Notes: generated from the sequence alone by a model not told the origin. A DNA stretch of 64,000 bases from Desmodesmus armatus (GCA_007449985.2 VIIQ02000669.1:248001-312000), one strand, 5' to 3'; shown: positions 12,277 through 26,400, counted from the stretch's first letter. Translations and numbers: made by a program.

Positions 12277-12457
12277 TCACAGTGCCAGCTTCTTCTCCAG
12301 CTCACTGTAGTCCTTAGCAAACTCCTTAGCCTCCTCATCATCTGCACCTCCCTTGGGGGGCTTGGGCAGCACCAGCATGCAGCTGGTGGGCCGCTTGCTT
12401 AGGCCTGAGGCACCCAGCTCCTGCGGCAGCAATAATACAGGAGGCAAAAACAGGAAC

Positions 12458-12502
<45 letters not shown>

Positions 12503-13761
12503 GCCACAGTTCAGTCATACAATGCACTCTTGAAATGTTGTCAAACACGTGGGAAGCACAGCATGGTGCATGATTGCAGATGCCTCAGGAGCTCTCTGCT
12601 GTCCTGGTGACGTCTTCAACACACCTGGTGATGTGTTTAATGCACGTGTGTGATGTGTTGCAGTAAATCTGGGGGGAGTGCCGGTCGTGTGCAAAACAAG
12701 CGACCAGCACCACAGCACACATGACCGCCAACTAAGCTCTCTGCATGTCTTCTCTGTGTTGTCCCACACCACACCAATGCACGCCACTGCTACTAGCGGG
12801 GGGCCCTCGCAACACCCACACCCAATGCATGCGCCTCTGCCTGTGTACAGCTGCAAATCCCACACAAGGGCCCACACCACACAGCCTTGAAGGGCGCCTA
12901 CTTGACGTCCCCACCGATCAGTGCAGCTGTTGCCACTTCATCACCCCATGTGCTGCCACTCTACACCCCACACACCCCACACACGGACTGCGCACCTCTT
13001 TGCTAGGCACGAAGATGTAGGGGATCTTTGCCTCCTCACACACGATGGGTATGTGGGTGATCACATCAATGGGGGAGATGTCACCAGCCAGGATGCAGAT
13101 GCTGCAGAGGCAAACACCATCAGAACGGCACCAGCAGCACAAGTGCGGTCAGTCAACACTTGCCATGACAGACAGCATGGCAACGTGCGCGCTTGCGAGG
13201 TGGGTGGTGTTCGTGCTGTCTGATGTGCAGAAGCTTGATGCACTGAGCAGCTTCTGTGCACAGGCAGTGCTCAGAGCAGGCATACAGCAGCAGTGCAAGT
13301 GCATTGGTCGAGGATGGGGGTGATGCTGCATCACGTGTGCAGTATGTTCACAGCACGCGGGCAGAGGCAGCAAAGTAGAAGCCGACCGGCCCAAAACAGG
13401 TGAGCACACAACATCAAGCTCAGTGTCTTACAGCACACAAGACTGATGCGTGCTGGCCGTAGTGCGCTAGCCAGTGCCACATGCCAGGCAGACAGCATGC
13501 CATGGTACGACACTCTCCCACAGCACCGCCATCGCGGCCTCATGAGTCTGCTCACCCCTTTGTGTTCTTCCTGATGGCTTTGACCACCTCCTTGACACCG
13601 CGCTTCAGCTGCTTGCGCTTGGCTGCCTTCTTTGAGAGCTTGAGCACTTTTTTGCACAGCTTCTCGTCTGCTAGGGGCTTGGCAATCACACTGCAGAACT
13701 TCTTCCTGTCCTCGTAGGACATCTCAGCCTTCTCCTTTGCCTCCCCCTTGTCTTTGCCCAT
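12277..13761 (-). CDS. NHP2: H/ACA ribonucleoprotein subunit NHP2 (L7Ae family)
   Basis: Three exons: 13556-13761, 12996-13101, 12277-12420 (phases 2 then 0), about 151 aa, the usual length. NHP2 binds the K-turn of H/ACA guide RNAs with NOP10, GAR1 and the pseudouridine synthase CBF5 in the nucleolus, for rRNA modification and telomerase RNA stability. Visible hallmarks are the lysine-rich N-terminus, KRGVKEVVKAIRKNTKG (start of the L7Ae RNA-binding fold), LAGDISPIDVITHIP, EEAKIPYIFVPSKEELG and RPTS near the C-terminus. The C-terminal tail is acidic and lysine-rich. A (CAG)14 microsatellite lies in intron 2 close to the acceptor. The gene is divergent from ATG8 with about 540 bp between start codons. 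The exon joins restore the conserved sequence exactly, so the model is secure. Confidence 0.93.
12459..12500. repeat. (CAG)14 microsatellite in NHP2 intron 2
   Basis: Fourteen uninterrupted CAG units (CTG on the coding strand) lie about 40 nt from the splice acceptor of NHP2 exon 3, where they act as part of the pyrimidine-rich tract. Read as protein it would be polyalanine, but that frame is intronic. Confidence 0.95.
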
Positions 13762-14300
13762 GCTGCTGGTGGGTGGTGCCGCTGCCGGTGCCGGTGCCGC
13801 TGCTGCTGCTACTGCTGCTACTAGTGCGCTTACTGAGCAGCACCCTCAAACCGCTGCTGCAGCTGCGACAGGGAAGGGATCTGGATATCAGATGCGTCTG
13901 AGGTGGGCAAGCCACGCGCAGGTCAGTGAGCCAACAAGGAAAGACACTGCAGCAGTCAAACTACACAAGCTGCTGCTGCTGCTGCTGCTGTTGTCTGGTG
14001 CGGTCAGGTGAGAGCGTAACGCAAATGCTTTCCCTTTCGTGTTCAGCATCTGAGCAACGTCAGTGGGAGTCGCGCTTGAACGTCGGAACAAAACCATTTC
14101 AGAACCCTCTTACGTGATGATACGAGCCCAAGTGCTCACTGCATTGGTTTGGTGATTGCAAACGTTTGTCTGTGAGCTTTGAAGGGTTGTTTGAGCCTTC
14201 TGGTATCCCTCTCTCTGACCAGCCTGGTGCTTCCTCCAGGGACGCTGAGGCCTCGTTAAAGCTTTCATCTCCACCTTTACATCGTTCTCCACTGACTTCA
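13762..14300. promoter_or_regulatory. Shared NHP2/ATG8 upstream region
   Basis: 539 bp separate two divergent start codons, so this must hold both promoters and 5' UTRs. It contains two imperfect GCT/CTG triplet runs (about 13795-13820 and 13970-13993). No clear TATA box was seen. Confidence 0.55.
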
Positions 14301-15452
<1,152 letters not shown>

Positions 15453-16972
15453 AGCTGCACCTGGCGGCGGGAACGAGTGGCAGCAGCGTGCATCCTGGCG
15501 GCAGCAGTGTATGCTTGGCGGCCCATGCACGGGTGGGTGCAGCTGTGCAGCTGCAGGAGCCCTGTTCATCGGTAGGGTGCGGTGTGCTGCTGTTGATCAG
15601 GGGGCGTTCCAACGTCCTTGCTGGTGTGCTTGTGTAGACTGGGCCTGTTGAAGGCTTGTGCTTTTGTGCTTGACCTCTGCAATTGATGTGCTGCCAGCAG
15701 GCTGGCTCCGTGCTGTGCCGTGCGCATGCAGACATGCCTCAGCTTCCCTGCATTGCTGTTGTATCTTAAAGTGGTGCAGTTGTTGCTGCTGCTGCATTGC
15801 TCGGCTCCATGCACCCTTTCACATGAGCCCCATGCACCCTTATCCCCACACGATTGCGGAGTGCTGCCTGCTTTGCTGTCTTGTATACTATCCCTGGTTG
15901 TGTACATTATATGCCACCAGACTGTAGACATTGTTCACAGGTAGCTGCCCTTGATGCTGGGGTAGCGACCGTTCAGTCCTGCACACAGATGGTGCTGTAG
16001 TTTGCTACTGGGTGTGACTTGGGTGCCGTTGGGGTCTGCTCTTGTGTGGACCCGAGCTGGTTGTACAGTTTTGGGTTGGGGTGTATACTTACTGTAACAC
16101 CACATGTTGTAGTTGAGGTATGCGTCTTTGACGTGCGGAACATGCAACAGCAGCAGCAAGCCAAGCGCAGCTGCCATATAGACACAGGAAGCACTTTTTG
16201 TGCTTGGTCCAACCAGGGCAGTGTGTCGCATGATGGGCGCTCACAGCCTTCAGTGCAATCCAGTGATGCACAAGCACAGCGTGAGGCCACTGGCTGAGCT
16301 GCAAGGTGGGTCTTGTTGTGCTCATGCTTGTCTGTGCTTGTCCTTGTCTGTCGTTGGATGCTGAGCACCTCAGCAAACATGCACCCGCTGTTGGGCCAAT
16401 TTACATGTGAAGGTTGAGCACACATGGGAAGCCATCAAAAGCACACAAGGGTAGGGATTGAGTAACCCCTCAAGAGCATCGGGGGCAGCAAATGGGCTCA
16501 AGCCAGCAATCCTACCTCTCACGAATGGGCAGCACAGCACACCCACCATGGCTGTCAGAGGCAGCTTCAGCTAGGCAGCTCTTGCTGTGCACACAAAGAC
16601 TCTGACTGTCAATTGCAATGCAACAGCTGCTTGCACTTCATCTTTCAACACATATATCCAGGCATCATAGGAGGTGTCTTGCTTCTCACCCAGGCTGTGG
16701 GTGTTGCCCACTGCTCAGTTGTATCAAAAAGGAACCCTGCTATTGGTAAGGGCACTACTGCCAAGCCTCGCTGTCCATACTGCACCCACAACCAGTGACA
16801 CCGCAGTGACCACAGTGAGCCAAGGGTTTGGGGGGCCCCGAAGCTCGTCTAGCTTCAGCTGCACATGCATCACTGACCACTTCTTTTCGTTGACAGACAC
16901 GGCAGCTTCAGCCTCTGCAATCTTACTACAACGCAGTGACCACATCAACCCCATCAAGCATCACAGCAGCTT
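15453..16972. other. 1.5-kb region between ATG8 and the next minus-strand gene
   Basis: Both flanking genes end here, so it contains their 3' UTRs. Short frames on both strands show no conserved motif and no splice-consistent partners. Confidence 0.5.
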
Positions 16973-18119
16973 TCAGGGTGCAAAGAGGCCCTTCTTGTCA
17001 AGTGAATACTGCTTGAGGAAGCGCTGGTTGATCCCAGCCTGCTTCTGCTTGCCTGAGCCCCACCCTGGCTGCAGCTTCTGCTTGGCGGCCTCCTCCCCAC
17101 CTCGGCTCCTGCTGAAGCTGGCTGATGCAGAGAGGAGCCCAGGCTGCTGCTGCTTGCTGGACTGGCGAGACAGCTGCCCTGGCCGGTTGGAGAAACTTGC
17201 GCTGCCGGCAACGCTGTAGGAGCCCTGTAGGACGGCACGTGCGGCAGGGTGCATGGTCATGCACAAGGCCAGGAGTGATCTCGCCATGCTAACAAACAAA
17301 TGCAACACTGGGCGCAAAACCATCACTGTAGCGTGCGGTATGTCACGGTGTGGCCAGCCAGGCGCCACGTCCAAGGCAGGATGATGACCATGATCATGAG
17401 CACTCCATGATCATCAGCACTCTATGATCACCCTGGGCTGCGCCTCTGCTGCTGTAGAATGCCTAAGGGTCAAGAACAGCCAATCCCTAGACTCCTGCTC
17501 ACCTGGTACACTGCAGACAGTCCTCCAGACATCGTAGAGGCACCGTCGTCCTCTGCTGCACCCATGCCTATCTGCTCCAGCAGCAGCATGTCTGGCCCTG
17601 CCCCCTCATCCCCATCAGCGCCTCCTGAGGCCTCGCCCTGCAGCCCCCCGATGACGCCAGCTCCGCCTCTGCTGTGGGGAAACCATCCGCGTCAAGGCTG
17701 ACACCACAGGACACGACACACAGCACAGCACGGCATGTCAGCAGGGTGCGTCCTGCGCATTGCATTGGTCTAAACATGCCGCAGGGGGGTACTGGTCAAT
17801 CATCAGGTATCGCAGAGCGCCCATGGGTGCAGTGAATTTTATTGCCTGTCGTTGCAACTCACTTTGTGTTGGCTGCTGGCTTGAAGCGAGGCATGTGTGG
17901 CACTCGGGTGATCTCCTCTGTGGGTGCCTCCGCCTTGACGCTGCAGACGGCACAGACAATTTTGCGTTGTGTCTGAGCTCCACTGCCAGCATGTAGCGCT
18001 GTGTGGTTGACTGCAGCCTTCAGCATCGAGTCGCTATGGTGAAAGTAGTCTTTGCAAGGTATGCCAGGCCAGCTAGACGGCTGCGTCCATGTGTGAAGCA
18101 GATCTCGACCAGCGGGCAC
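16973..18119 (-). CDS. Unrecognised protein, at least three exons
   Basis: Three exons with matching phases: 17863 up to about 18119, 17503-17671, and 16973-17224 with a stop (about 225 aa if the Met at 18119 is used). The first exon contains a short C-x-x-C segment (KIVCAVC) followed by TEEITRVPHMPRFKP. The second is glycine/acid-rich and low complexity. The third is S/Q-rich and ends in INQRFLKQYSLDKKGLFAP, which looks like a conserved tail. No family was recognised. The 5' boundary is uncertain: several AG acceptors lie inside the first exon, and the ankyrin gene ends only ~110 bp upstream, so a fused transcript cannot be excluded. Confidence 0.45.
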
Positions 18120-18227
18120 GATCTATCACCCCTAACGCCAGGCAATACAGTGCTCTAGGGCCTCGGGTGAGCAGCATTCAGAGCTGAGCAGCCAGTAACA
18201 CATGTACCTTGTTGGTCTGCTGCGTGG

Positions 18228-19717
18228 CTATGTGCTGCTGCCGCGCCCAGCACTGAGGCCTGCCTCCTTCTCCTCCAGCAAGCCACGTGCTGCATCCCCT
18301 ATGCACATGTCGTAAGCCGTGGCACCCTGCTGGTCCCTGCAAGCAGCGGGAGCAGAGCCAGCGGATGGCGAGAAAGCCCATGCGCAGGACAGCTGAACAG
18401 GTCAAGGATGCTGGGCAAGTTATAAACCAGGGGGCGTAAGCTGTTTGTCTGTCAACTCTTGCGCTGAGGCCACACTGCATGAGGGAACAGCTGCCATTAG
18501 GATGCTGATCCAGCAGCGCATGTTGACGGACTAGGTTGATAGTGCGCAAACATGAACGGTGGTTGGTTGCTGCGACTCACTTCATGCTCGTGCTGGCTCC
18601 CAGCTGCAGGAGCAGCTCCATGACACCCAGGTGGTTGTTGGAGGCTGAGAGGTGCAGCGCTGTGCAGCCGGCCTTGGTCACTGCGCGGATGCTGGCGCCA
18701 CGCCGCAGCAGCAGCCTGCAGGCCTCCACCCTCCCGTTGAAGGCTGCCCTGTGCAACGCTGTCCAGCCGGCCTTGTTGTGTGCGTCTACTGGGCTGCCAC
18801 GGTCCAACAGCATCTCAAGCGCCTGCAGTGCACAAGCCACAAGCTGAGCTGTGGTGAAACTACATTGTCAGTGGGGTCTTGAGCTAGCATCGGAGGGTTG
18901 GGTTGCAGGGCATAACCCCGTCAGCTTCCATTTCTGCACAATCATAAGCAGGAGGCTGCGATTGACCGCTTTCACAGTACTCAGCTGGGTTGCAGGTCCG
19001 ATTCTTGTACACAGGAATAAACTGCCAAACTGATTGTAGGAAGTCCCATTCCCTGCTTGCATGATCACCTGCAGCTGGCCCTTGGTAGCTGCCCAGTGTG
19101 CTGGCAGGTCCCCATCAACGTCCGGCCTGGTGACATTGGCACCCTTGTCCACGAGGACCTTGACAATATGACAGTGGTTGTTGATTGCTGCCAGGTGCAG
19201 GGGGCGCACTTGGTGGCCATCTGCTGCATCCAAGTCCACACCGTGGCTGATGATGTGCTGCAGCATACATGCCATACAGCACAGGAGCGTCTTAGCCCTT
19301 CCCACTGTCACATGTGCAGGAGGGTTGGTGATGAGAACCAGATGAGGGTTCTGTAGCTAGGTCGATGGTACCATGCAACTGCTGCTGTGCTGTCTGAATC
19401 CAGCGCACCTGCACTGCATCAAGGTGTCCCCTCTCTGATGCCACATGCAGGGGCACACACTGCAAAGATGAAAACAGTGAGGAATGATGCTTCGTACGGG
19501 AACAACCCCAGTGCTGTCAGCGGCAGGGAGCCGGCACCTGCAACAGGTCGTCTCGCTGCTCCAGCACCACCAGCGCGGGGTACCCTCGAAGCTGCTTCTG
19601 CTGTTGCTCAACAGCTAGTAAACCCTTGACTGAGCCAATCTCTGCTGCATGATGCACTGTGCCTTCTGGGAATAAGTCGGGCCCATGGTACGAAGACACG
19701 ATTCCTTCTCCCTCCAT
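18228..19717 (-). CDS. Ankyrin-repeat protein
   Basis: Five exons: 19538-19717, 19409-19459, 19069-19257, 18581-18822, 18228-18336 (phases 0,0,0,2), 256 aa. It carries about five ankyrin repeats: GTVHHAAEIGSVKGLL, VPLHVASERGHLDAVQ, RPLHLAAINNHCHIVKVL, LPAHWAATKGQLQALEMLL and the pair TALHRAAFNGRVEACRLLL / TALHLSASNNHLGVMELLL. The C-terminus (QGATAYDMCIGDAARGLLEE) is a degenerate capping repeat. Exon boundaries fall inside repeats. Ankyrin stacks bind proteins; no catalytic or membrane segment is visible, so the role is unknown. It is divergent from the pseudouridine synthase gene with 312 bp between start codons. Confidence 0.85.
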
Positions 19718-20029
19718 TGAGCTTGCTGCTGATGCTGTGCTTGCGGTGACTACAGTGATTGGATCTTACGTCCTTTGCTAGGAGCATGACTAAATCACTA
19801 CATGCGCCAGTTTGAAATGCCTACACGGTCCTTTCCGGTTGGCAATTGTTGTGACAGCTGCTAGGTTTTTTGAACCGGGGTACCACCCACAACCAACGCT
19901 GTTGGATCAGTTTCCTTTTTGCCAGGAAGATAACGCAAAACTTAAGTGGATTTGTCCTTAGGCTTACAGGCCGATCTGCGGCAGCGGTGGGGTTCCTCTG
20001 GGTTTGATCTTGACTCCTTGACGGCAGGC
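19718..20029. promoter_or_regulatory. Shared upstream region of ankyrin gene and pseudouridine synthase
   Basis: 312 bp separate the divergent start codons. An in-frame extension of the synthase to a GTG at 19946 exists, but no ATG lies upstream of 20030 in that frame. Confidence 0.5.
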
Positions 20030-22951
20030 ATGAGTTGTCGCTTTTCCTGCGAATACCCTGAGGTCAATGATGGCTACACCTTTCCAGATGCAAAGGTGGA
20101 GGAGAAGGCCGCGGGACAGACAGCCTTACAGTACCTTTGTTCCAAGTTTTCAGGAGGCGTGCAAGAGTGAGCAACTGCTGGATTTCACTCTTGCCAGCTC
20201 CAAAACGACCATGGACCCACTAATGAAAGTTAATTACCTTACTACACCCAGGTGGCAGCAACGGCTATCCAAGGGCCTGGTTGTGCTCAAGGGTGGAGCA
20301 ACGGTCCAGGCTGGCACCATCCTCAGGTGGGACCATGCGGCTCAAGCAAGTGCTGCACCGTGCCCCCAACCAGCACCCTTTGGCACTGCACAATTGCTGG
20401 TATCTGCACACCGCTTGTGCTTGTATTGCAGAGCCGGCTATTGCCTCGTGTACACCAGAGCAAGTTGGCGCGAGCCTGAGGCGCCCAACTACTTTGATGT
20501 GCTGTTTGAAGATGACCAAGTGGTGAGCTTTTCTTAGGTCAATGCAAGACACCTCACAGTAAATTCAAGACACCTACACCTCACATCGAATTTCGTCGGA
20601 ATGTTCACAGCTGTCTCCTTCAAATGAGCAGCAGTAGCACTGACCCCAAAGGTCGTCCCTTCAGCACGCCCCAAGCAGGACACCTGTGCCCCCTGCCCCT
20701 GTTGAGTGGGTGCGCCTGGTTTGCTTGTGACCGTGCAGCTGGCCGTGTGCAAGCCAGCCGGCCTGCAGGTGTTGCCTGGCGGGGGAGACTTCTGCCAGCA
20801 CACGGTGATGTGGCTGCTGCAGCAGTACCACCAGCAGCACCGCAGCAGCCAGTACCCATCCAGCTTGGTCCCCGTTCCGGTACATAGGCTGGGGCGTGGC
20901 ACATCAGGTAATGAGCCCGGGTGCTGGCAGCATCACTGGAGCCTGTTTCAGACAGACACCCACAAAAGCAAGCAGCATGCAGTGCAGGCACAGTCTTTGC
21001 TCTCAGGCATGGGAATCCCTCCCCACAGCACAGCTTGCTGCCAAGGAATGCAGGGCAATGCCAATGTTTTGGTCTTGTGCTTTGGGCTGTATGCCACCTT
21101 CTTGGTAGGTAAGTGCAGTCTTCTCAACAGCATTGTATGTGCTGGTGTTGCCATGTGTGTGCCTGCAGGTGTGCTGCTGTGTGCCTGCACAGAGGCAGCC
21201 AGGAGACAGCTGTCAAGAGACTTTGCCTCAGCCACTGATGCAGGTGCAGCAGCAGTTGCCAGCCAGGCATCTGCAGCAGCAGGGGCTGGCGGTCCAGCAG
21301 GCGGCCAGGCAGAGCAGCAGCGCCCGCTGGGCAAGCAGTACAGGGCCCTTGTGTCAGGACTGATGGTGCAGGATGAGGTGAGATAAGCCAGGTCCATGGT
21401 ATGCAGGTGGCGGTGATATACAAACGGAGTCGTTCAAGGGCTGACGAAGGCCACAGTCATCAATGAATGCAAGCTCTGGCAACAATGAACATGTTTCATG
21501 CTGGGTCAGTCGCACGTCGACACTATCTGGGGGCATGTGCTTGCACTAGAAGCTGGCAGGCTGGCAGTCTGTAGCCAAGCTTGCTACCGCATGCAGGAGC
21601 GCCCCTGCCTTCCACTGCGTTGCAAGCCGCGCTGATGGATAGCCTGTCATGCCTCTGCAGGGTGAGGTGTGTGTGCCAATTGGGCTTGTGAAGTACCCTG
21701 GGCTTCCTTCAGGCCTGTTTGCCGCCAGTCAATCCGGTAAACCAGCGTTCAGCAGGTACAAGGTGCTGACCCGGCATGCAGACAGACACAGCACACTAGT
21801 AGAGGTGAGAGGTGACAGCTGGCAGCTTTGCTGAATCACCAGCACGCTCAAACCTTGTGAAAGCAGCTGCTCAGCGCCTCAGGTCATGTTGACAATTCTT
21901 CCATCAGCAGCAGCAGCATCTGTGCCTCTCGACCACACAGTTCTACTGAGCAAACTGTCAGAGCTGTAACACTATCAAATAGCACACTCCTGGTAAGCAC
22001 ACATGCTTGTGGGGCACAACCACTAGTGATAGTGACCATCCACCTACCAACTTTGGGCTTGCTTCTGAGTGCCCCCCCCCACCCACACACACACATCACA
22101 GGTGACCATCATGACTGGCAGGCCTCACCAGATCCGCATCCACATGGCATCACTGGGGCACCCTCTTGTGGGTGACCCTTTGTATGGACCCGGGGGCGTG
22201 CCGAAGGTGATCAGGGCTTACTTGCTAGCTTGCTGGTGTACGTCTCAGCATAATTGCAGGAAGCAGCTTGACTCCGTACTGCATGTTCACAAAGCCTGTA
22301 GGAAGCTTCCACTCCACAGCAATTGCTGCTAGCATCGGTGGTTGTACAGACAAGGGTAGTAGTACTACCCTTGGGCCTTCAAGCTGTTGCAGCTGCCAAC
22401 TCGTGCTTACTTTTCTGCTTGTGCTGTGTGTCAGCAGGTCGGCAGCAATACTGGTGACGCTGATGCTGACTGTGTCATGCCAGGTGAGGCTGCATGCAGC
22501 ACCAGGCATCCACGCTAGAGATGGCGGCCTTTGTTTGCTGTCGCAGCCCGTTATGTGCACCACTGCAGTGTGTTCAGTAGCCTGCTGCCTGCAATTCAGG
22601 CTGTAGTGTCAAAAGTAGGGTAGTGTGTGTGTCTCCTGGCAGGGATAAGGCCAGCTGAAATTGCATGAATTGCTCAGCAAAAGGTAATGCACACAAAGAG
22701 CAGCAGGCTGTTGTGTGCCATGCATTCATCATTTCAACTCAAAACGGCTTTCTGTGGCGTATGCAGTGCGCTCACTGTAAGAGGCTGTGTTGGTGCCCTG
22801 TTTTGTCGTGTGTGCAGGCGACTGCGGCTACCACCTGCACAGCATGCAGCTCCAATTCAGACACCCAGCGACTGGGGACACGATGGCTGTGCAGGCTCCT
22901 GTGCCAGAACAGCTGCGGACCCCTCAGGAACTACAGGCTGGAGCGTCCTAG
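20030..22951 (+). CDS. RNA pseudouridine synthase, RluA family, plant PUS5-like
   Basis: Nine exons: 20030-20166, 20252-20326, 20432-20522, 20739-20907, 21169-21377, 21661-21804, 22102-22206, a 16-19 nt micro-exon ending at 22453, and 22818-22951; phases match throughout, about 360 aa. Domains: an N-terminal S4-like RNA-binding segment ([15 protein letters not shown]), then the RluA catalytic core with [31 protein letters not shown], the [11 protein letters not shown] strand, [18 protein letters not shown] and the terminal [16 protein letters not shown]. The enzyme would isomerise uridine in rRNA or tRNA. The canonical RluA motif is H-R-L-D-x-x-T-S-G with Asp as the catalytic residue; here that position is Gly, which I recall also in plant PUS5-type proteins but could not check. 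An S/A-rich insertion (about residues 165-195) is lineage-specific. No clear transit peptide. Confidence 0.88.
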
Positions 22952-23450
22952 GGACGGGGGCCAGCCGCACATATAACTCAGTATGACAGGGACAGGCGCA
23001 GTTCAAGAAGGCGGTTAGCATGAAGGGCGTCTTGAGGTGAGGCTGCCAGTGGCTTAGCCACAACGTTACCTTAGCGTCAATCTATCGGTGGCTTGATGAG
23101 CGGTCATCTGAATGTATATTCCGGCATGTCCGTGTGACAGCTCATGACTTCCATCAACTGGTGGGTGCCTGTAACAATTGAGCCCCTGACGTTTGTGCTT
23201 GATGGTTGGTGATGAAGCAAAATTACAAGGCGATCATTTGGTGGCCAACATTTGACAGTTTCTGGCATGGGGGCACCTTCTTGTGCGCACCGTACAATTC
23301 CACACCAACGTGGCGCTGCGGGCCATGCAGCAAAACATTCATCTTCCCCAACACTGTTCGCACGCGCCGCCAGCATGACGCCCAACCACAACTCTCCTGC
23401 GAGACATGCACCACATCTCCAGCACTTTACTTCTTTGCTGCCTGTATCCG
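22952..23450. other. Convergent 3' region
   Basis: This lies between the stops of the pseudouridine synthase (+) and the alpha-solenoid gene (-). It contains only 3' UTR-type sequence as far as I can see. Confidence 0.5.
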
Positions 23451-26400
23451 TCATGCATGCGTGCTGATCACGACCGCCCCGTCTGTCACGCAGGGCCTGT
23501 CCAGTGCATCCCAGGCAAACTGGCTGGTAGCCAGCGGCGGCGGCGGAGGTGTGGGTGGTGGCGAGGGCAGCGGTGGCCGTGGCGGCGGCACAAAGGCATC
23601 TTCAGGCAGAGCAAGCAGCGCCCGCATCACTGCTTGCCGCATGTGCTCTGGGGTTGGCTGTTGAGCCGCACACTTGGCCAGTGCCTGCACAGGCATGTGC
23701 CACAAGGTGGGTTTGCAGCCATCACCCTTGACAAGTCTGTAACCCCAGGCATGTGGGGAGGTGTTCTAACAGGTGCATTTTTTTGGTACGTCTCGCCAGC
23801 ATTCAGCCTTCTGCGCTGCGTGTCAGGCATTGAGGCCGCTGCATGAAGGCCATGTACAGGTCCAGCCACAGCCACGCAAGTCAAGTTGCCATCTGCTGTG
23901 GGCTCTACCAGCAGGGATGCTGCACCAGGTGCCTCTCACCTGCAGCGTTGCCACCAGTGGCAGCTCCAGCAGCTGCTGCTCCTGCAGGTGTGCAACCAGC
24001 CCATCCACACATCCTGCCGCATCATCCAGCATGCTAACAAACTGCTGCGGCTGTCCACCATCAGCACTGCTGCTGCCCTCGTCTACTCCCTCTGCAGAAT
24101 CGTCATGGGAAGCGTGGCTGCTGCCACCGGTGCTGCTGGCCATGGCCTGCAGGTCCAGCAGCACCTGCCTGAGCATGCTGGGGCCCTGCTTGCTGTCTGG
24201 CCGTGCTGACTGTGCCTGCTGTGCCGCATCCTGCTGTTCTGTTGGTTGCTGTGACATCGCAGGTGCCTCGGCAGCCCTGGGAGTGGGTGATGGCGCAGCA
24301 GCATTGGTAGCAGTCTGTGCGGCCAACAGGGCTGCGCCCTGCTCGTGCCGGCAGAGGTGCTTCAGACATGCCAGGGCTGCAGCTTTGGTGACTGCTGCAT
24401 AGGGTGGGCCCAGGGGGTCGATGGCAGGCGCCTCAGGTGCCTGCAGGCAGCGGAGGGTGCAGGCAGCTGTGAACCTCTCATACCGTGATGGGGGGATGTC
24501 GTGTGCAAGGTTGTGGTTGTATTGCCGCTGGCGTGCAGTGCGGTGTTGTGGTTGCGGCGTCAGCCAGTAGCGCGTCATGCAATGGGTTGTCCTGGCAACT
24601 ATCAAATATACCGTAGTGCTCTGTTCATTCCACTTGACTGAACAATGTCTCCAGCAAGGGCACTCTAATTGTTCATTTCCCAAAAGTGCGGTCAACAACT
24701 TCCATGGCCAGATAGCCTGCAAATGCAGCACACCCTCCATCATCACCTTGGCAGCTGCTCCAGAGTTGGCCACCAGTGTCTTGCGTGGTGTGACCGCTCC
24801 ACTGCCTGACAGCTGCCCTGCCTGGCCAGGACCTGCTGCAGCCTTCACATTCACAGCCAGGCTGCCACGAGGCGTGTTTGAGCCTGTCTTAGCCCCAGGC
24901 GCTGCTGCTGCTGCTTGCAGAGCTTTCCCAGCTGCCACCTCACCCGCACCAGCATCTGTGCCTCCTGAGCTGCTGCTCAGTGCACCTGAAAGTGGGGTAA
25001 GGGTCGGTGCTGCCGCAAACAGGTGCAGTAGCAGCCTGGGCAGCTGGGGGCATGCTTCAAGCACTGTGGTGGTCATACCTGGCTGCGACAACACACTGGC
25101 CAAAATGCGTAGAAGCTGAGCCTGAAGGTTCGGGTTGAACAGCTTTGTGCCCGGAGATGTGTATCTGGTTGGTGCTGGTGGGATCATGGGCCTGCTGCTG
25201 CTATCTGCTGCTTGGGCGTGACCCCTGGTCCTGGGGGTGCCAGCCGCCTGCAAATCCATCGCAAGGCACGGTAATTGCGCAGACAACTGAGAGTGAGTGA
25301 GAAAACACTGGCAAGAGCGATCCAGTGACAAGGGTGAACGTGATTGATGCTTTGCCGCCACCATCGGTAGTTTGACAGAGTCAAAAAGGCTCACGAAGGC
25401 CTATGCTGCCGCGCCAGTAGCCACTTCTCAAGCAAAGCTCACTGCTAAGCTCGTTGCTCAGCTGCTCAAAGCAGGCAAGGTCGAAATGCCTGCAGTCATT
25501 GCGTCCAACTTACCTGGCGGCGTGGAGACTGCACTGCACTTGTCATCCCAATGCTACCACCTGCATCTCCACCCAACGCAAGGGGTGGGACAGCAGTGGC
25601 CTTGCCACCGCCATCACCAGCAGCAGGAGGGGCAGGGGCCGCACCTGAGCTGCTCACCCCGCTACCCTCTTGCAGCGGCTGCTCTGGGGCTGCTGTTGGC
25701 TCAGCACCAGGGACCAGGGGAGGGTCAGGCAGCATGGTCATCAGCGCTGACAGGCCATTGGCCTCCAGCAGCGCCCGGCACACCTGGGTGTCTGTGGAAC
25801 ACAGCACTGCCAGAAGCTCAGCTGCCGCCTGCTGGATGAGCACTGCGCTGTCCTTTGTGGCTGCACCCTTGTCCTGCACAGTAATTTCAGCATACAGTCA
25901 CCACTGGAGTTTATGCCCGCCTTCAAGGTCTGAAGACACTGTGTTGATTGGCCCTTGCGGGGACCCTTCACACACAGCCAAATGCATGCCAGCCAAGCAA
26001 GGTGCTCAACTTGTTGAAGTATACAGGCAGTGTCTGACACTCAGCTGCCAGCACAAGCAGGCAGGATGCTTGAAAGCCTTTCAGCGGTGCAGCTTACCCA
26101 GCCGCAGGCAGTGCCTGCATTACCTGCTTGCTTGCATCAGACCCTGAAGACGCCTTGCCTTTGGCTCCACTGGCAGCAGCAGGTGTCACAGGCCTCACTG
26201 AGCCTGCTGACAGCAGCACAGCCATCAAGCTGTCAAGCACCTGCTTCCTGTGTGACCCCACTGCGGCAGCTGCCAACTGGTTCACCTGCACCAGCCGAGC
26301 CAACAAGAGCAGGGCTGACAGCTGCACGCCAGTGTTGCTGGTGCTGCTGCTGTCTGCGCTTGTGCTTGCAGGACCAAACAGTCCCGCCAGGTGAAGACAG

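Noticed and set aside
12277..12507. Protein starting with a polyalanine run
   Set aside because: The polyalanine is the CAG microsatellite in NHP2 intron 2; the real exon starts at 12420 after a clear acceptor.
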